From Actinoplanes lutulentus (lineage in GTDB: Bacteria; Actinomycetota; Actinomycetes; Mycobacteriales; Micromonosporaceae): 64,000 nucleotides of DNA. Each line of letters starts with the position of its first letter. The first letter of the stretch is position 1. Below, in pieces: positions 8,084 through 16,860 of this stretch. The notes beneath the pieces were generated by a model. That model searched no databases. It was given only the letters and a program-made list of their open reading frames with translations, and was not told where the DNA came from. The DNA lies in the NCBI RefSeq assembly GCF_003259845.1, contig NZ_QLMJ01000008.1, positions 248,001 through 312,000 on the forward strand, written 5' to 3'. Position numbers and translations under genes: made by a program.

Positions 8084-8623
8084 ATGACGTGCATCGTCGG
8101 GATTACGGACGGCAAGGTCGTCACCATCGGTGGGGACTCGGCGGGGAGCGACGGGTGGCACGTCGCGGTGCGGTCGGATTCCAAGGTCTTTCAGGTGGGG
8201 CCCTACCTGATGGGCTTCACGACCAGTTACCGGATGGGTCAGCTCCTGCGCTACTCCCTGACCGTCGGTGAGCCCGACACCTGGGACGTCGACCGGTTCA
8301 TGGTGACCACGTTCATCGAGGCCGTCCGAGAGTGCCTCTCCACCGGCGGCTACGCGAAAATCGAGAACGGCCGGGAAGAAGGCGGCGAATTCCTCGTGGG
8401 CATTCATGGCCGCCTCTATGTCGTCGGCGGCGACTACCAAATCGGGCACACCATCTCGGGCTACGCCGCCGTAGGCTCCGGCTACCTGGTCGCCCTGGGG
8501 TCACTGCACTCCACCGCCAGGTCGCCGATCAGCAGCCGACAGCGCGCGGTGATGGCCCTCGAGGCGGCGGCCGAACTCACCGAGGGCGTCCGCCCACCCT
8601 TCACCGTGGTGCAGTCGGAGTGA
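8084..8623 (+). CDS. Proteasome/HslV-like Ntn hydrolase
   Basis: 179-residue protein beginning MTCIVGITDGKVVTIGGDSA. Start at 8084 is chosen because GAAGAG lies 7 bp upstream and because it puts Thr2/Cys3 at the processed N-terminus, where Ntn hydrolases of the HslV/proteasome-beta fold carry their nucleophile. The strand-turn-strand pattern 'VVTIGGDSAGS...KVFQVGPYLMGFTTSYRMGQLLRYSL' and the later 'GSGYLVALGSLHS' resemble phage and actinobacterial proteasome-like proteins. No ATPase partner (HslU, ARC) is adjacent, so it may act alone or be a self-compartmentalised peptidase. An in-frame ATG at 8045 would bury the nucleophile and is rejected. Confidence 0.72.
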   Translation: MTCIVGITDGKVVTIGGDSAGSDGWHVAVRSDSKVFQVGPYLMGFTTSYRMGQLLRYSLTVGEPDTWDVDRFMVTTFIEAVRECLSTGGYAKIENGREEGGEFLVGIHGRLYVVGGDYQIGHTISGYAAVGSGYLVALGSLHSTARSPISSRQRAVMALEAAAELTEGVRPPFTVVQSE

Positions 8624-8691
8624 AACCTCCGAGCGCAGTCCCGCACCGGTGATGGGTGGAGCGACGTTACCGCGAAATTGGCTACACCCGC

Positions 8692-9666
8692 TCAGCGTTC
8701 GATGGCCTTCATCTGCGCCTCGGTGTGATGCTCGCCCTCGGCAGGGGTCAGCGCGTCCAGCGCCGCGATCTGCGACGCCGTCAGCACGACCGCGTCCGCC
8801 GCGACGTTCTCCTCCAGGCGGCTCACCCGCTTGGTGCCGGGGATCGGGACGATGTCCTCACCCTTGGACAGCAGCCACGCCAGCGCGACCTGCGCCGCCG
8901 TAACCCCCGCCTCGTCGGCGATCGCGCGCACCTCATCAGCACTACGCACATTCCGTTCGAAGTTCTCCCCGACGAACCGCGGGTTCGTCTTCCGGAAGTC
9001 GCTGTCGTCGAGATCGGCGGTGGTCCGGACCGCGCCGGTCAGGAAACCCCGGCCGAGCGGCGAGTACGCCACCAGCCCGATCCCCAGCTCCCGCAGCACC
9101 GGCAGCACCTCTTCCTGGTCCCGGGTCCAGAGTGAGTACTCCGACTGCACGGCCGTGACCGGGTGCACGGCGTGCGCCCGGCGGATCGTGGGGATCCACG
9201 CCTCGGACAGCCCGATGTATCGGATCTTGCCCTCGGCGACGAGCGCGGCGAGCACGCCCATGACGTCCTCGATCGGCGTGCCGGGGTCGACCCGGTGCTG
9301 GTAGTACAGGTCGATGAACGAGGTGCCGAGCCGCTTGAGCGAGCCCTCAACCGCGATCCGGATGTTCTCCGGGCTGCTGTCCATCCCGCCGGGTGCGCCG
9401 CCGGTGTGCGAGACGAGGCCGAATTTGGTGGCCAGCACGACCTGGTCACGGCGGCCGCGCAGCGCCTGGCCGACCAGTTCCTCGTTCACGTACGGCCCGT
9501 AGACCTCCGCGGTGTCGATCAGGGTGACGCCGAGGTCTATCGCCCGGTGGATGGTCCGGATCGACGCGGCGTCGTCGCTGCCGGCGCCGGTGTACCCGTG
9601 CGACATCCCCATCGTGCCCAGGCCGATCCGGCCGACCTCGAGTTTTCCGAGCTTCGCAGTACGCAT
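8692..9666 (-). CDS. Aldo/keto reductase
   Basis: NADPH-dependent carbonyl reductase with TIM-barrel fold, about 324 residues from the ATG at 9666 ('MRTAKLGKLEVGRIGLGTMG'). The catalytic tetrad is visible: Asp and Tyr in 'LIDTAEVYGP', Lys in 'VVLATKFG', His in 'LYYQHRVD'. The cofactor-binding C-terminal 'IVPIPGTKRVSRLEENVAA' is intact. An ATG 30 bp further upstream (9696) is possible but would add a poorly conserved leader. The 5' end faces efeU across 118 bp that contains two iron boxes, so iron may also affect this gene. Substrate unknown; close in type to the YakC/Tas group. Confidence 0.9.
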   Translation of the reverse strand: MRTAKLGKLEVGRIGLGTMGMSHGYTGAGSDDAASIRTIHRAIDLGVTLIDTAEVYGPYVNEELVGQALRGRRDQVVLATKFGLVSHTGGAPGGMDSSPENIRIAVEGSLKRLGTSFIDLYYQHRVDPGTPIEDVMGVLAALVAEGKIRYIGLSEAWIPTIRRAHAVHPVTAVQSEYSLWTRDQEEVLPVLRELGIGLVAYSPLGRGFLTGAVRTTADLDDSDFRKTNPRFVGENFERNVRSADEVRAIADEAGVTAAQVALAWLLSKGEDIVPIPGTKRVSRLEENVAADAVVLTASQIAALDALTPAEGEHHTEAQMKAIER

Positions 9667-9714
9667 GCGATCCAGTCTGCCAGCGAAGCGGGTCACCGGC
9701 AGCCCCCTGGACTG

Positions 9715-9733
9715 TTAGGCCAGCCATGCCTAA
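9715..9733. promoter_or_regulatory. DtxR/IdeR-type iron box 1 upstream of efeU
   Basis: TTAGGCCAGCCATGCCTAA keeps both outer arms (TTAGG / CCTAA) of the DtxR/IdeR consensus TTAGGTTAGSCTAACCTAA and matches it at 14 of 19 positions by eye. It sits 51 bp upstream of the efeU start, next to the second box. Confidence 0.6.
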
Positions 9734-9750
9734 TCTACAGTCTGTAGGAG

Positions 9751-9769
9751 CAAGGTTAGGCAAGCCTAA
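9751..9769. promoter_or_regulatory. DtxR/IdeR-type iron box 2 upstream of efeU
   Basis: CAAGGTTAGGCAAGCCTAA matches the DtxR/IdeR consensus at 15 of 19 positions and contains the dyad TTAGGC/GCCTAA. It ends 15 bp before the efeU start. An Fe(II)-loaded repressor here would block transcription or translation initiation of efeUOB. Confidence 0.75.
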
Positions 9770-9784
9770 ACGAGAAGAGAGTCC

Positions 9785-10621
9785 ATGCTCGCCACCTACC
9801 TCATCGGCCTGCGCGAAGGGCTCGAGGCCACCCTGGTGGTCAGCATCCTGATCGCGTTCCTCGTCAAGGCCGACCGCAAGGACCGCCTCCCCCAGGTCTG
9901 GGCCGGCGTCGGACTCGCCGTCGCGCTGTCCGTGCTCTTCGGATGGCTGCTCAGCTACACCTCGACCACCCTGCTGCGCGACTACGACCAGCGCGAACTC
10001 TTCGAGGCGATCACCTCGATCCTGGCCGTCGTCTTCGTCACCTGGATGATCTTCTGGATGCGCCGGGCCGCCCGCTCGATCGCCGGTGACCTGCGCGGCA
10101 AGCTCGCCGAAGCCCTCGCAGTCGGCTCGATCGCGGTCGCCGTGATGGCATTCCTGGCCGTGGTCCGCGAAGGACTCGAAACCTCGCTGATCTTCTACTC
10201 CGCGGTGCAGGGCGCGAGCATCAACGGCGGCCCGCTGTACGCACTGCTCGGCGGCATCGCCAGCGCCGTCCTGATCGGCTTCCTGATGTACGCCACCGCG
10301 GTCCGCATCAACCTGACCGTCTTCTTCACCATCACCGGCACACTGCTCATCCTGGTGGCCGCCGGCATCCTGAAATACGGCGTCCACGACCTGCAGGAGT
10401 CCGGTGTCCTACCCGGACTGAACACCCTCGCCTACGACATCAGCGCCACCCTCGACCCCTCGGCCTGGTACACGGCGCTGCTCACCGGCATGTTCAACGT
10501 CACCCCGACGGCCACGGTCCTCGAGGTCGCGGCCTGGGTCGTTTACGCCGTACCCGTGCTGTTTCTTTTCCTGCGCCCCACCGGGCGCAAGCAAGCCCTC
10601 AAGCCCGTGCCGCAGACCTAG
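9785..10621 (+). CDS. efeU: EfeU/FTR1-type high-affinity iron permease
   Basis: Inner-membrane iron channel of the EfeUOB system, 278 residues with about seven membrane helices. Two REGLE signatures typical of FTR1/EfeU are present: 'REGLEATLV' at residues 10-18 and 'REGLETSLI' near residue 128. The Glu residues of these motifs line the iron pathway in this family. A purine-rich ribosome site ('AGAAGAGAG') precedes the ATG. It is the first gene of a tight efeUOB operon under two iron boxes and should be induced by iron limitation. Confidence 0.95.
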   Translation: MLATYLIGLREGLEATLVVSILIAFLVKADRKDRLPQVWAGVGLAVALSVLFGWLLSYTSTTLLRDYDQRELFEAITSILAVVFVTWMIFWMRRAARSIAGDLRGKLAEALAVGSIAVAVMAFLAVVREGLETSLIFYSAVQGASINGGPLYALLGGIASAVLIGFLMYATAVRINLTVFFTITGTLLILVAAGILKYGVHDLQESGVLPGLNTLAYDISATLDPSAWYTALLTGMFNVTPTATVLEVAAWVVYAVPVLFLFLRPTGRKQALKPVPQT

Positions 10622-10629
10622 GAGAAATA

Positions 10630-11760
10630 GTGCGCACAACCCCCCTCGCCGTCACCGCCGTCGCGGCGCTCGGCCTGACGCTGACCGCCTGCGGCTCCAG
10701 CGACGCGACGAGTGAAACAAAAACAGGCCCTATCGCGGTCGCCGCGACCGACACCGCCTGCGAGGTCGCGAAGACCGCCGTCGACGCCGGCACCAACGTC
10801 TTCGCCATCACCAACAAGGGCCAGAAGGTCACCGAGTTCTACGTCTACGCCGCCGGTGACCGGGTCATGGCCGAGGTCGAGAACATCGCGCCCGGGCTGT
10901 CGCGCAATCTGCACGTCGAGCTGCCGGCCGGCACCTACGAGACCGCCTGCAAGCCCGGAATGATCGGCAAGGGCATCCGCGGCCAGCTCACCGTCTCCGG
11001 CTCGGCCGCGCCGCTGACCGACGACGCCGCGCTGCTCGCCGCCACCGAGAGCTACTCGCGCTACGTCAAGAGCCAGACCGGCGCCCTGGAGGAGAAGACC
11101 ACCGAGTTCGTCACCGCGGTCAAGGCCGGCAAGGCCGACGAGGCGAAGGCGCTGTTCCCGATCGCCCGCACCTACTGGGAGCGCATCGAGCCGGTCGCCG
11201 AGATCTTCGGCGACCTCGACCCGCGCATCGACGGCCGCGAGGAGGTCACCGAGGAAGGCCTCACGTTCGGTGGCTTCCACCGCATCGAGAAGGACCTCTG
11301 GGAGACCAAGGACATCTCCAAGTCCGGCCCGATCGCCGACCAGCTGCTGACCGACGTCAAGGAGGTCGTGCAGAAGGCGAACGCCGAGAAGCTGTCCCCG
11401 CTGCAGCTCGCCAACGGCGCGAAGGCCCTGCTCGACGAGGTCGCCGCCGGCAAGATCACCGGCGAGGAGGACCGGTACTCGCACACCGACCTCTGGGACT
11501 TCAACGCCAACATCGAAGGTTCCAAGGCCGCGATCGCCTCGCTGCGCCCGGTCCTCGAGGAGCGTGACCCGGCCCTGGTCAAGACCCTCGACACCGAGTT
11601 CACCAACGTCGACACCACCCTCGCCAAGCACCGCTCCGGCGACGCCTGGAAGCTGCACACCGACCTGTCGCAGGCCGACCTGAAGGAACTCTCCGACGCC
11701 ATCAACGCTCTCGCCGAGCCGATCAGCCAGGTGGCCGCTGTGGTCGCCAAGCAGGCATGA
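10630..11760 (+). CDS. efeO: EfeO: cupredoxin plus M75 iron-binding lipoprotein
   Basis: Extracytoplasmic iron-binding component of EfeUOB, 376 residues. GTG start with the ribosome site AGGAGA just upstream. Residues 1-21 form a lipoprotein signal ending LTAC, so Cys21 anchors the protein to the membrane. Residues about 30-125 correspond to the cupredoxin-like EfeO N-domain. The remainder is the M75 (imelysin-like) domain with the metal-site HxxE form in 'GGFHRIEKDLW' near residue 217. It follows efeU by 8 bp and overlaps efeB by 4 bp (ATGA), so the three are translated together. Confidence 0.95.
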   Translation: MRTTPLAVTAVAALGLTLTACGSSDATSETKTGPIAVAATDTACEVAKTAVDAGTNVFAITNKGQKVTEFYVYAAGDRVMAEVENIAPGLSRNLHVELPAGTYETACKPGMIGKGIRGQLTVSGSAAPLTDDAALLAATESYSRYVKSQTGALEEKTTEFVTAVKAGKADEAKALFPIARTYWERIEPVAEIFGDLDPRIDGREEVTEEGLTFGGFHRIEKDLWETKDISKSGPIADQLLTDVKEVVQKANAEKLSPLQLANGAKALLDEVAAGKITGEEDRYSHTDLWDFNANIEGSKAAIASLRPVLEERDPALVKTLDTEFTNVDTTLAKHRSGDAWKLHTDLSQADLKELSDAINALAEPISQVAAVVAKQA

Positions 11761-12992
11761 CCGGAATCAATCGCCGCCGCGCCCTCACCCTTGCCGGGGT
11801 GGGGGCCGCCGGCGTTGCCGGCGCAGCGGCTGTCGCCGCAACAAAATTCAAAGGCGACAGCGAGGGTACGCCCGAAGCGGTCCCGTTCTCAGGACAGCAC
11901 CAGGCCGGCATCGTGACCCCGGCCCAGGACCGGCTGCATTTCGTCGCGTTCGACGTGGTCACCAAAGACCGTGACCGGCTGATCCGGATGCTGAAGGAGT
12001 GGACCGCCGCTGCCGCCCGGATGACCGCCGGCCAGGACGCCGGTGAGATCGGCGCGGTCAACGGCATCCCGGAGGCACCGCCGGACGACACCGGCGAGGC
12101 CCTCGACCTGCCGCCGGCCTGGCTGACCCTGACGATCGGCTTCGGGCCGGGTCTGTTCCAGCGTTTCGGGTTGAGCGCGAAGCGCCCGCCGGCGCTTGAG
12201 GAACTGCCTCGGTTCACCGGGGACACCCTCGACGCCGCCATCTCCGGCGGTGACATCTGCGTGCAGGCCTGCGCCAACGATCCGCAGGTCGCGGTGCACG
12301 CGATCCGCAACCTGGCCCGCATCGGGATGGGCGCGGTCAGTGTGCGCTGGTCACAGCTCGGGTTCGGGCGTACCTCGTCGACCACCACCGGCCAGACCAC
12401 CCCGCGCAACCTGTTCGGCTTCAAGGACGGCACCCGCAACCTCAAGGCCGAGCAGCCCGACCTGCTGCGCGAACACCTCTGGGTGCAGCCCGGCGACGGC
12501 CCGGACTGGATGGCCGGCGGCTCCTACCTGGTCAGCCGCAAGATCCGCATGATCATCGAAACCTGGGACCGGTCGTCGCTCGCCGAACAGGAAATGATCA
12601 TCGGCCGGCGCAAGGGCTCCGGCGCGCCACTCGGCTCCGACGACGAGTTCGAGGAACCCGACTTCACCGCGGTCGGCGCCGACGGCACCGAACTGATCGC
12701 CAAGACCTCCCACGTACGGCTCGCGCACCCGGACACCAACGCCGGCGCCCGGATGCTGCGCCGCGGCTACAACTTCGTCGACGGCTCCGACGGCCTCGGC
12801 CGGCTCAACGCGGGCCTGTTCTTCATCGCCTACCAGCGCGATCCGCGGACCGCGTTCATCCCGGTCCAGCGCAGCCTGGCCGCCAACGACGAGATGAACG
12901 AGTACGTCCGCCACGTCTCCAGCGCCCTGTTCGCCTGCCCACCCGGCATCACCGCCCCCGACGACTACTGGGGCAGCGCCTTGTTCTCCTAG
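11757..12992 (+). CDS. efeB: EfeB: Tat-exported DyP-type heme peroxidase/deferrochelatase
   Basis: 411-residue dye-decolourising peroxidase of the EfeB type, which acts outside the membrane in iron or heme-iron acquisition. The N-terminus carries a twin-arginine signal ('NRRRALTLAG' then a hydrophobic Ala-rich stretch). The family signature GXXDG is present as 'GFKDGTRN' near residues 221-228. The likely proximal heme ligand is the second His of 'HVRLAHP' near residue 324. It is last in the efeUOB operon. The stop is 4 bp from the convergent aldo/keto reductase stop. Confidence 0.95.
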   Translation: MTGINRRRALTLAGVGAAGVAGAAAVAATKFKGDSEGTPEAVPFSGQHQAGIVTPAQDRLHFVAFDVVTKDRDRLIRMLKEWTAAAARMTAGQDAGEIGAVNGIPEAPPDDTGEALDLPPAWLTLTIGFGPGLFQRFGLSAKRPPALEELPRFTGDTLDAAISGGDICVQACANDPQVAVHAIRNLARIGMGAVSVRWSQLGFGRTSSTTTGQTTPRNLFGFKDGTRNLKAEQPDLLREHLWVQPGDGPDWMAGGSYLVSRKIRMIIETWDRSSLAEQEMIIGRRKGSGAPLGSDDEFEEPDFTAVGADGTELIAKTSHVRLAHPDTNAGARMLRRGYNFVDGSDGLGRLNAGLFFIAYQRDPRTAFIPVQRSLAANDEMNEYVRHVSSALFACPPGITAPDDYWGSALFS

Positions 12993-12995
12993 ACG

Positions 12996-13964
12996 TCACC
13001 ACCAGTAGTTGTCCTGCGGGGTGTAACCCTTTTCGAGGTCGGCGATCTCCCCGCCGGACAGCTCCAGGTCCAGGGCGGCGACGGCGTCCTGCAGATGGTT
13101 CGGCTTCGTGGCGCCCACGATGGGGCAGGACACCACCGGCTTGGACAGCACCCACGCCAGGGCGACCTGCGCCATCGGGACCGCCCGGGCCTCGGCGACC
13201 TTCTGTACGGCGTCCACCACCGGTTGATCGGCGTCCCGGTCGAACGCCGTGGCGACCGCGTCCGACGACGACCGCGCGGTCTGCTGACCCCACGGCCGGG
13301 CCGCGCGGCCCTTCGCGAGCGGTGAGTACGGCGTCAGCCCGACACCCTGATCGAGGCACATCGGGATCATGTCCCGTTCTTCCTCGCGTTTGAGCACGTT
13401 GTACTGGTCCTGCATCGCCGCGAACGCCGTCCAGCCGTTCACCACGGCGGCATGCTGCATCTTCGCGAACTGCCACGCCCACATCGACGACGCACCGAGA
13501 TAGCGCACCTTGCCCGCCCGGACCAGCCCGTCCAGCGCCGCCATGGTCTCCTCGACCGGGGTCTCGTCGTCGAAGCGGTGCACGTAGTAGACGTCGATGT
13601 AATCGGTGCCCAGCCGCCGCAGCGACGCGTCCACCTGCTCCAGAATCGCCTTGCGGGACAGCCCGCTGCCGCCGGGGCCGTCGTGCATCCGCCCACTGAC
13701 CTTGGTGGCCAGCACGATGTCCTCGCGGCGGGCGAACCGCGTGATAGCCCGCCCGACGAACTCCTCCGACGTCCCACCCTGATAGACGTTCGCGGTGTCC
13801 CAGAACGTCACCCCGAGCTCGACGGCCTGCCGGAAGAACGGCGCCGCGGCATCCTCGTCCAGCGTCCACCGATGCATGCCCGCCGCGGCATCGCCGTAAC
13901 TCATGCACCCCAGCCCGACCCGGCTCACCCTCAGCCCGGTCCGCCCCAGCCGCGTGTACTCCAT
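12996..13964 (-). CDS. Aldo/keto reductase, YajO/PhdY-like
   Basis: 322-residue aldo/keto reductase starting 'MEYTRLGRTGLRVSRVGLGC'. The Asp/Tyr pair lies in 'FWDTANVYQGG', the Lys in 'VLATKVSGR', the His in 'VYYVHRFD', and the NADPH-binding end reads 'VVSCPIVGATKPNHLQD'. It begins 12 bp after the stop of the siderophore-importer ATPase on the same strand. It is probably the last gene of that iron-controlled operon, and a role in processing an imported ligand is conceivable but unproven. It converges on efeB with 3 bp between stops. Confidence 0.9.
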   Translation of the reverse strand: MEYTRLGRTGLRVSRVGLGCMSYGDAAAGMHRWTLDEDAAAPFFRQAVELGVTFWDTANVYQGGTSEEFVGRAITRFARREDIVLATKVSGRMHDGPGGSGLSRKAILEQVDASLRRLGTDYIDVYYVHRFDDETPVEETMAALDGLVRAGKVRYLGASSMWAWQFAKMQHAAVVNGWTAFAAMQDQYNVLKREEERDMIPMCLDQGVGLTPYSPLAKGRAARPWGQQTARSSSDAVATAFDRDADQPVVDAVQKVAEARAVPMAQVALAWVLSKPVVSCPIVGATKPNHLQDAVAALDLELSGGEIADLEKGYTPQDNYWW

Positions 13965-13976
13965 GCCCCTATCGGA

Positions 13977-14789
13977 TCACACCGCCGTCGACGACACGTG
14001 GTGGCGGCCGATCGGCAGCATCAGCGGTTTCCCCGACACCGGGTCGGTGATGACCTGGCTGTCCAGGCCGAACACCGCCCGTACGCACTCCTCCGTCAGC
14101 ACCTCAGCCGGCTCCCCGGTGGCGTGCAGACCACCACCCGCCAAAGCGATCAGGTGATCGGCGTACCGGGCCGCCATGTTCAAATCGTGCAGCACCATCA
14201 CGATCGTGGTGCCCCGGGCCGCGTTCAGATCAGTGAGCAGGTCCAGCACCTCGACCTGGTGGCTGACGTCCAGGAACGTGGTGGGTTCGTCGAGCAGCAG
14301 CAGGTCGGTCTGCTGGGCGAGCGCCATCGCGATCCACACCCGCTGGCGCTGGCCGCCGGACAGCTCGTCGACGGGCCGGTCGGCGAGATCCGCGGTGTGG
14401 GTGGCATCCAGGGCTGCGGCCACGGCCACGTCGTCGTCCTTGCTCCACCGCGACAGGATCCGCTGGTGCGGGTTGCGGCCGCGGCCTACCAGGTCGGCGA
14501 CGGTGATGCCTTCCGGCGCGATCGGTGACTGCGGCAGCAGGCCCAGCGTGCGGGCGAGTTCCTTGGCCGGCATCCGGTGCACTTCGCGGCCGTCGAGCAG
14601 CACGTGCCCGGCACGGGGTGCGAGCAGCCGGGACATGGCCCGCAGCAGCGTCGACTTGCCGCAGGCGTTGGCGCCGACGATCGCCGTGATCCGGCCGGGC
14701 GGGACGAGCAGGTCGAGGCTGTCGATCACGATGCGGTCGGCGTACCCGACGGTCAGTTTTTCGACGGTCAGAGAGTGAGTGGTGGTCAC
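13977..14789 (-). CDS. Iron-siderophore ABC importer, ATP-binding subunit (FepC-like)
   Basis: 270-residue ATPase that powers the FecCD-type permease pair encoded just upstream. Walker A is GANACGKST at residues 39-47. The signature is LSGGQRQR, Walker B 'LLLLDEPTTFLD', and the switch His is in 'MVLHDLNMA'. The pattern 'GLLPQSPIAPEGITVADLVGRGRNPH' is characteristic of Fe-siderophore importers. The GTG start at 14789 overlaps the stop of the upstream permease by 4 bp (GTGA), which fixes the start. It is part of the iron-box operon that begins at 17897. Confidence 0.93.
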   Translation of the reverse strand: MTTTHSLTVEKLTVGYADRIVIDSLDLLVPPGRITAIVGANACGKSTLLRAMSRLLAPRAGHVLLDGREVHRMPAKELARTLGLLPQSPIAPEGITVADLVGRGRNPHQRILSRWSKDDDVAVAAALDATHTADLADRPVDELSGGQRQRVWIAMALAQQTDLLLLDEPTTFLDVSHQVEVLDLLTDLNAARGTTIVMVLHDLNMAARYADHLIALAGGGLHATGEPAEVLTEECVRAVFGLDSQVITDPVSGKPLMLPIGRHHVSSTAV

Positions 14790-15820
14790 AGGGATCCTCC
14801 CGCGCGGTTCGTGCGGACGAGCAGAAAGATGAGGTAGGGCGCGCCGAGCACGCCGGTGATCACGCCGACCGGGAACCGGGTGTCGAACGCGAACTGGCCG
14901 ATGAAGTCGGCGACCAGCACGAGCAGCGAGCCGACCAGCGCGGACGGGATCAGCAGCGAGCCGCCGGGGCCGACCAGGCGCGCCGCGATGGGTCCGGCCA
15001 GGAAGGCCACGAACGCGATCGGGCCGGTGGCTGAGGTCGCGAACGCGATCAGGCCGACTGCCGCCACGATCGAGACCAATCGGGTACGTTCCAGTCGGGT
15101 ACCGAGCGCCGCGGCCGTGTCGTCGCCGAGTTGCAGCATCGTCAGGTTGCGGGCCTGGGCGAGCAGGATCGGGCCGAAGACGAGCAGGGCCAGCAGCACC
15201 GGCACGGTCTCGTCCCAGGTGGAGCCGTTGAGGCTCCCGTTGAGCCAGCGGGTCGCCGCCTGCAGATCCCACTGCCCGGCCTGGTTGAGGATGTACGAGG
15301 TGGCGCTGTTGAGCATCGCGGCGATCCCGATGCCGATCAGCACGAGCCGGGTGCCGGCCACACCGTCCTTGAACGACAGCAGGTAGATGAGCAGCGCGAC
15401 CCCGAGCGCGGCCACGATGGCGAAGATCGAGACGCCGGTCTCGTCGAGGCTGAGCACGATGATGGCGAACGCCGCCGCCGCGCCGGCCGCCGAGCTGATC
15501 CCGATGATGTCCGGGCTGGCGAGGGGGTTGCGCAGCATGGTCTGGAACGTGACACCGCCGATGCCGAAGCACAGTCCGGTGACCAGGGCCAGCACCGCGC
15601 GCGGCAGCCGCAGCTCACCGACGGTGAAGGAGGCGCCGGGCACGGTCTCGCCGAGGATCACCCGCAGCACGTCGCCGGGTGGGTAGAACGTCTGCCCCAC
15701 CATCAGTGAGACGGCGAAGATCGCGGCAACGGCGATCCCGAGGGCGGTCAGCACGGTGTGCCGCCGCCGGTTGCGCCGGACCCGGCCGCGGGTGACCGCT
15801 TCAAGGGTCGTGGTGCTCAC
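14786..15820 (-). CDS. Iron-siderophore ABC importer permease 2 (FecCD family)
   Basis: 344-residue membrane subunit with about nine to ten hydrophobic segments. FecCD hallmarks include 'LRLPRAVLALVTGLCFGIGG', 'QTMLRNPLASPDIIGISSAAG' and 'GDDTAAALGTRLERTR' (the coupling helix that meets the ATPase). A short basic N-terminal tail precedes TM1. The GTG start at 15820 overlaps the stop of permease 1 by 4 bp. It should pair with permease 1 to form a heterodimeric channel. The ligand is presumably a ferric siderophore, type unknown. Confidence 0.93.
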   Translation of the reverse strand: MSTTTLEAVTRGRVRRNRRRHTVLTALGIAVAAIFAVSLMVGQTFYPPGDVLRVILGETVPGASFTVGELRLPRAVLALVTGLCFGIGGVTFQTMLRNPLASPDIIGISSAAGAAAAFAIIVLSLDETGVSIFAIVAALGVALLIYLLSFKDGVAGTRLVLIGIGIAAMLNSATSYILNQAGQWDLQAATRWLNGSLNGSTWDETVPVLLALLVFGPILLAQARNLTMLQLGDDTAAALGTRLERTRLVSIVAAVGLIAFATSATGPIAFVAFLAGPIAARLVGPGGSLLIPSALVGSLLVLVADFIGQFAFDTRFPVGVITGVLGAPYLIFLLVRTNRAGGSL

Positions 15821-16860
15821 AGCTCCCGCACTTTCTGCCGGCGGACGATGGAGATGAAGAACGGTGCGCCGATCAGGGCGGTGATGATCCCGGCCTCGAT
15901 CTCGTCGGGCCGGTTCACCACCCGGCCGATGACGTCGGCAAACGTCAGCAGCACCGCGCCGGTAAGGGTGGCGAACGGCAGCAGCCAGCGGTGGTCGAGG
16001 CCGACCAGCAGGCGGCACATGTGCGGGACGATCAGGCCGACGAACGCGATCGGCCCGGCGATGGCGGTGGCGGCGCCGCACAGCACGACCGCGCCGAGGG
16101 CGGCGGTGGCGCGGATCAGGGCGACGCGTTCGCCGAGGCCGGCGGCGAGGTCGTCGCCGAGCGCGAGGGAGTTCAGCGGCCGGGCGCAGAGCAGGCAGAT
16201 GACCAGGCCCGCGATCAGGAACGGCAGGACGTTCCCGATGCTCTCCCAGGACGCGCCGCCGACTCCGCCGACCTGCCAGGACTGGAAGTTCTCGGCGACG
16301 TCGCCACGCGGCAGCACGACCGCGACGACCAGCGACGCCAGCGCGGCGGAGGTGGCCGCCCCGGCCAGCGCGATCTTGAGTGGGGTGGCGCCGCCGCGGC
16401 CGAGGGAGCCGACGCCGTAGACGAATACCGTCGCGACGGCCGCGCCGGCGATGGCGACCCAGATGTACTGGGTGGCGGTGGACAGGCCGATCGTCGTCAT
16501 GGCGACGGCGATCGCCAGCATGGCGCCCATGTTCACGCCGAGGATGCCGGGGTCGGCGAGCGGGTTGCGGGTGACGCCCTGCATCACCGCACCGGACAAT
16601 CCGAGAGCCGCGCCGACCAGGACCGCGAGGATCGTACGCGGGATGCGCTTGACGACCGCGGCCTGATCGAGAGTGTCGTTGGCGCCGCCGAAGGCGGCGG
16701 TGATGTCGTCGAAGCCGACAATCCGGGAGCCGAAGGCGACCGAGGCGAGCATGACCGCGACCAGCACCGCGACGACGACCAGCAGCCAGGCCAGGCGCAC
16801 CCGGGCCGGGCGTCGCAGCAAGGCGACGTCCGGCCCGGACGGAGTATCCAGTTGCGTCAT
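15817..16860 (-). CDS. Iron-siderophore ABC importer permease 1 (FecCD family)
   Basis: 347-residue permease with FecCD motifs 'RIPRTILAVLVGAALGLSGA', 'QGVTRNPLADPGILGVNMGA' and the coupling segment 'GDDLAAGLGERVALIRA'. Its ATG overlaps the stop of the substrate-binding gene by one base (TGATG), and its stop overlaps the start of permease 2. The gene order binding protein, permease, permease, ATPase is the usual one for ferric-siderophore uptake in actinomycetes. Confidence 0.93.
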   Translation of the reverse strand: MTQLDTPSGPDVALLRRPARVRLAWLLVVVAVLVAVMLASVAFGSRIVGFDDITAAFGGANDTLDQAAVVKRIPRTILAVLVGAALGLSGAVMQGVTRNPLADPGILGVNMGAMLAIAVAMTTIGLSTATQYIWVAIAGAAVATVFVYGVGSLGRGGATPLKIALAGAATSAALASLVVAVVLPRGDVAENFQSWQVGGVGGASWESIGNVLPFLIAGLVICLLCARPLNSLALGDDLAAGLGERVALIRATAALGAVVLCGAATAIAGPIAFVGLIVPHMCRLLVGLDHRWLLPFATLTGAVLLTFADVIGRVVNRPDEIEAGIITALIGAPFFISIVRRQKVREL

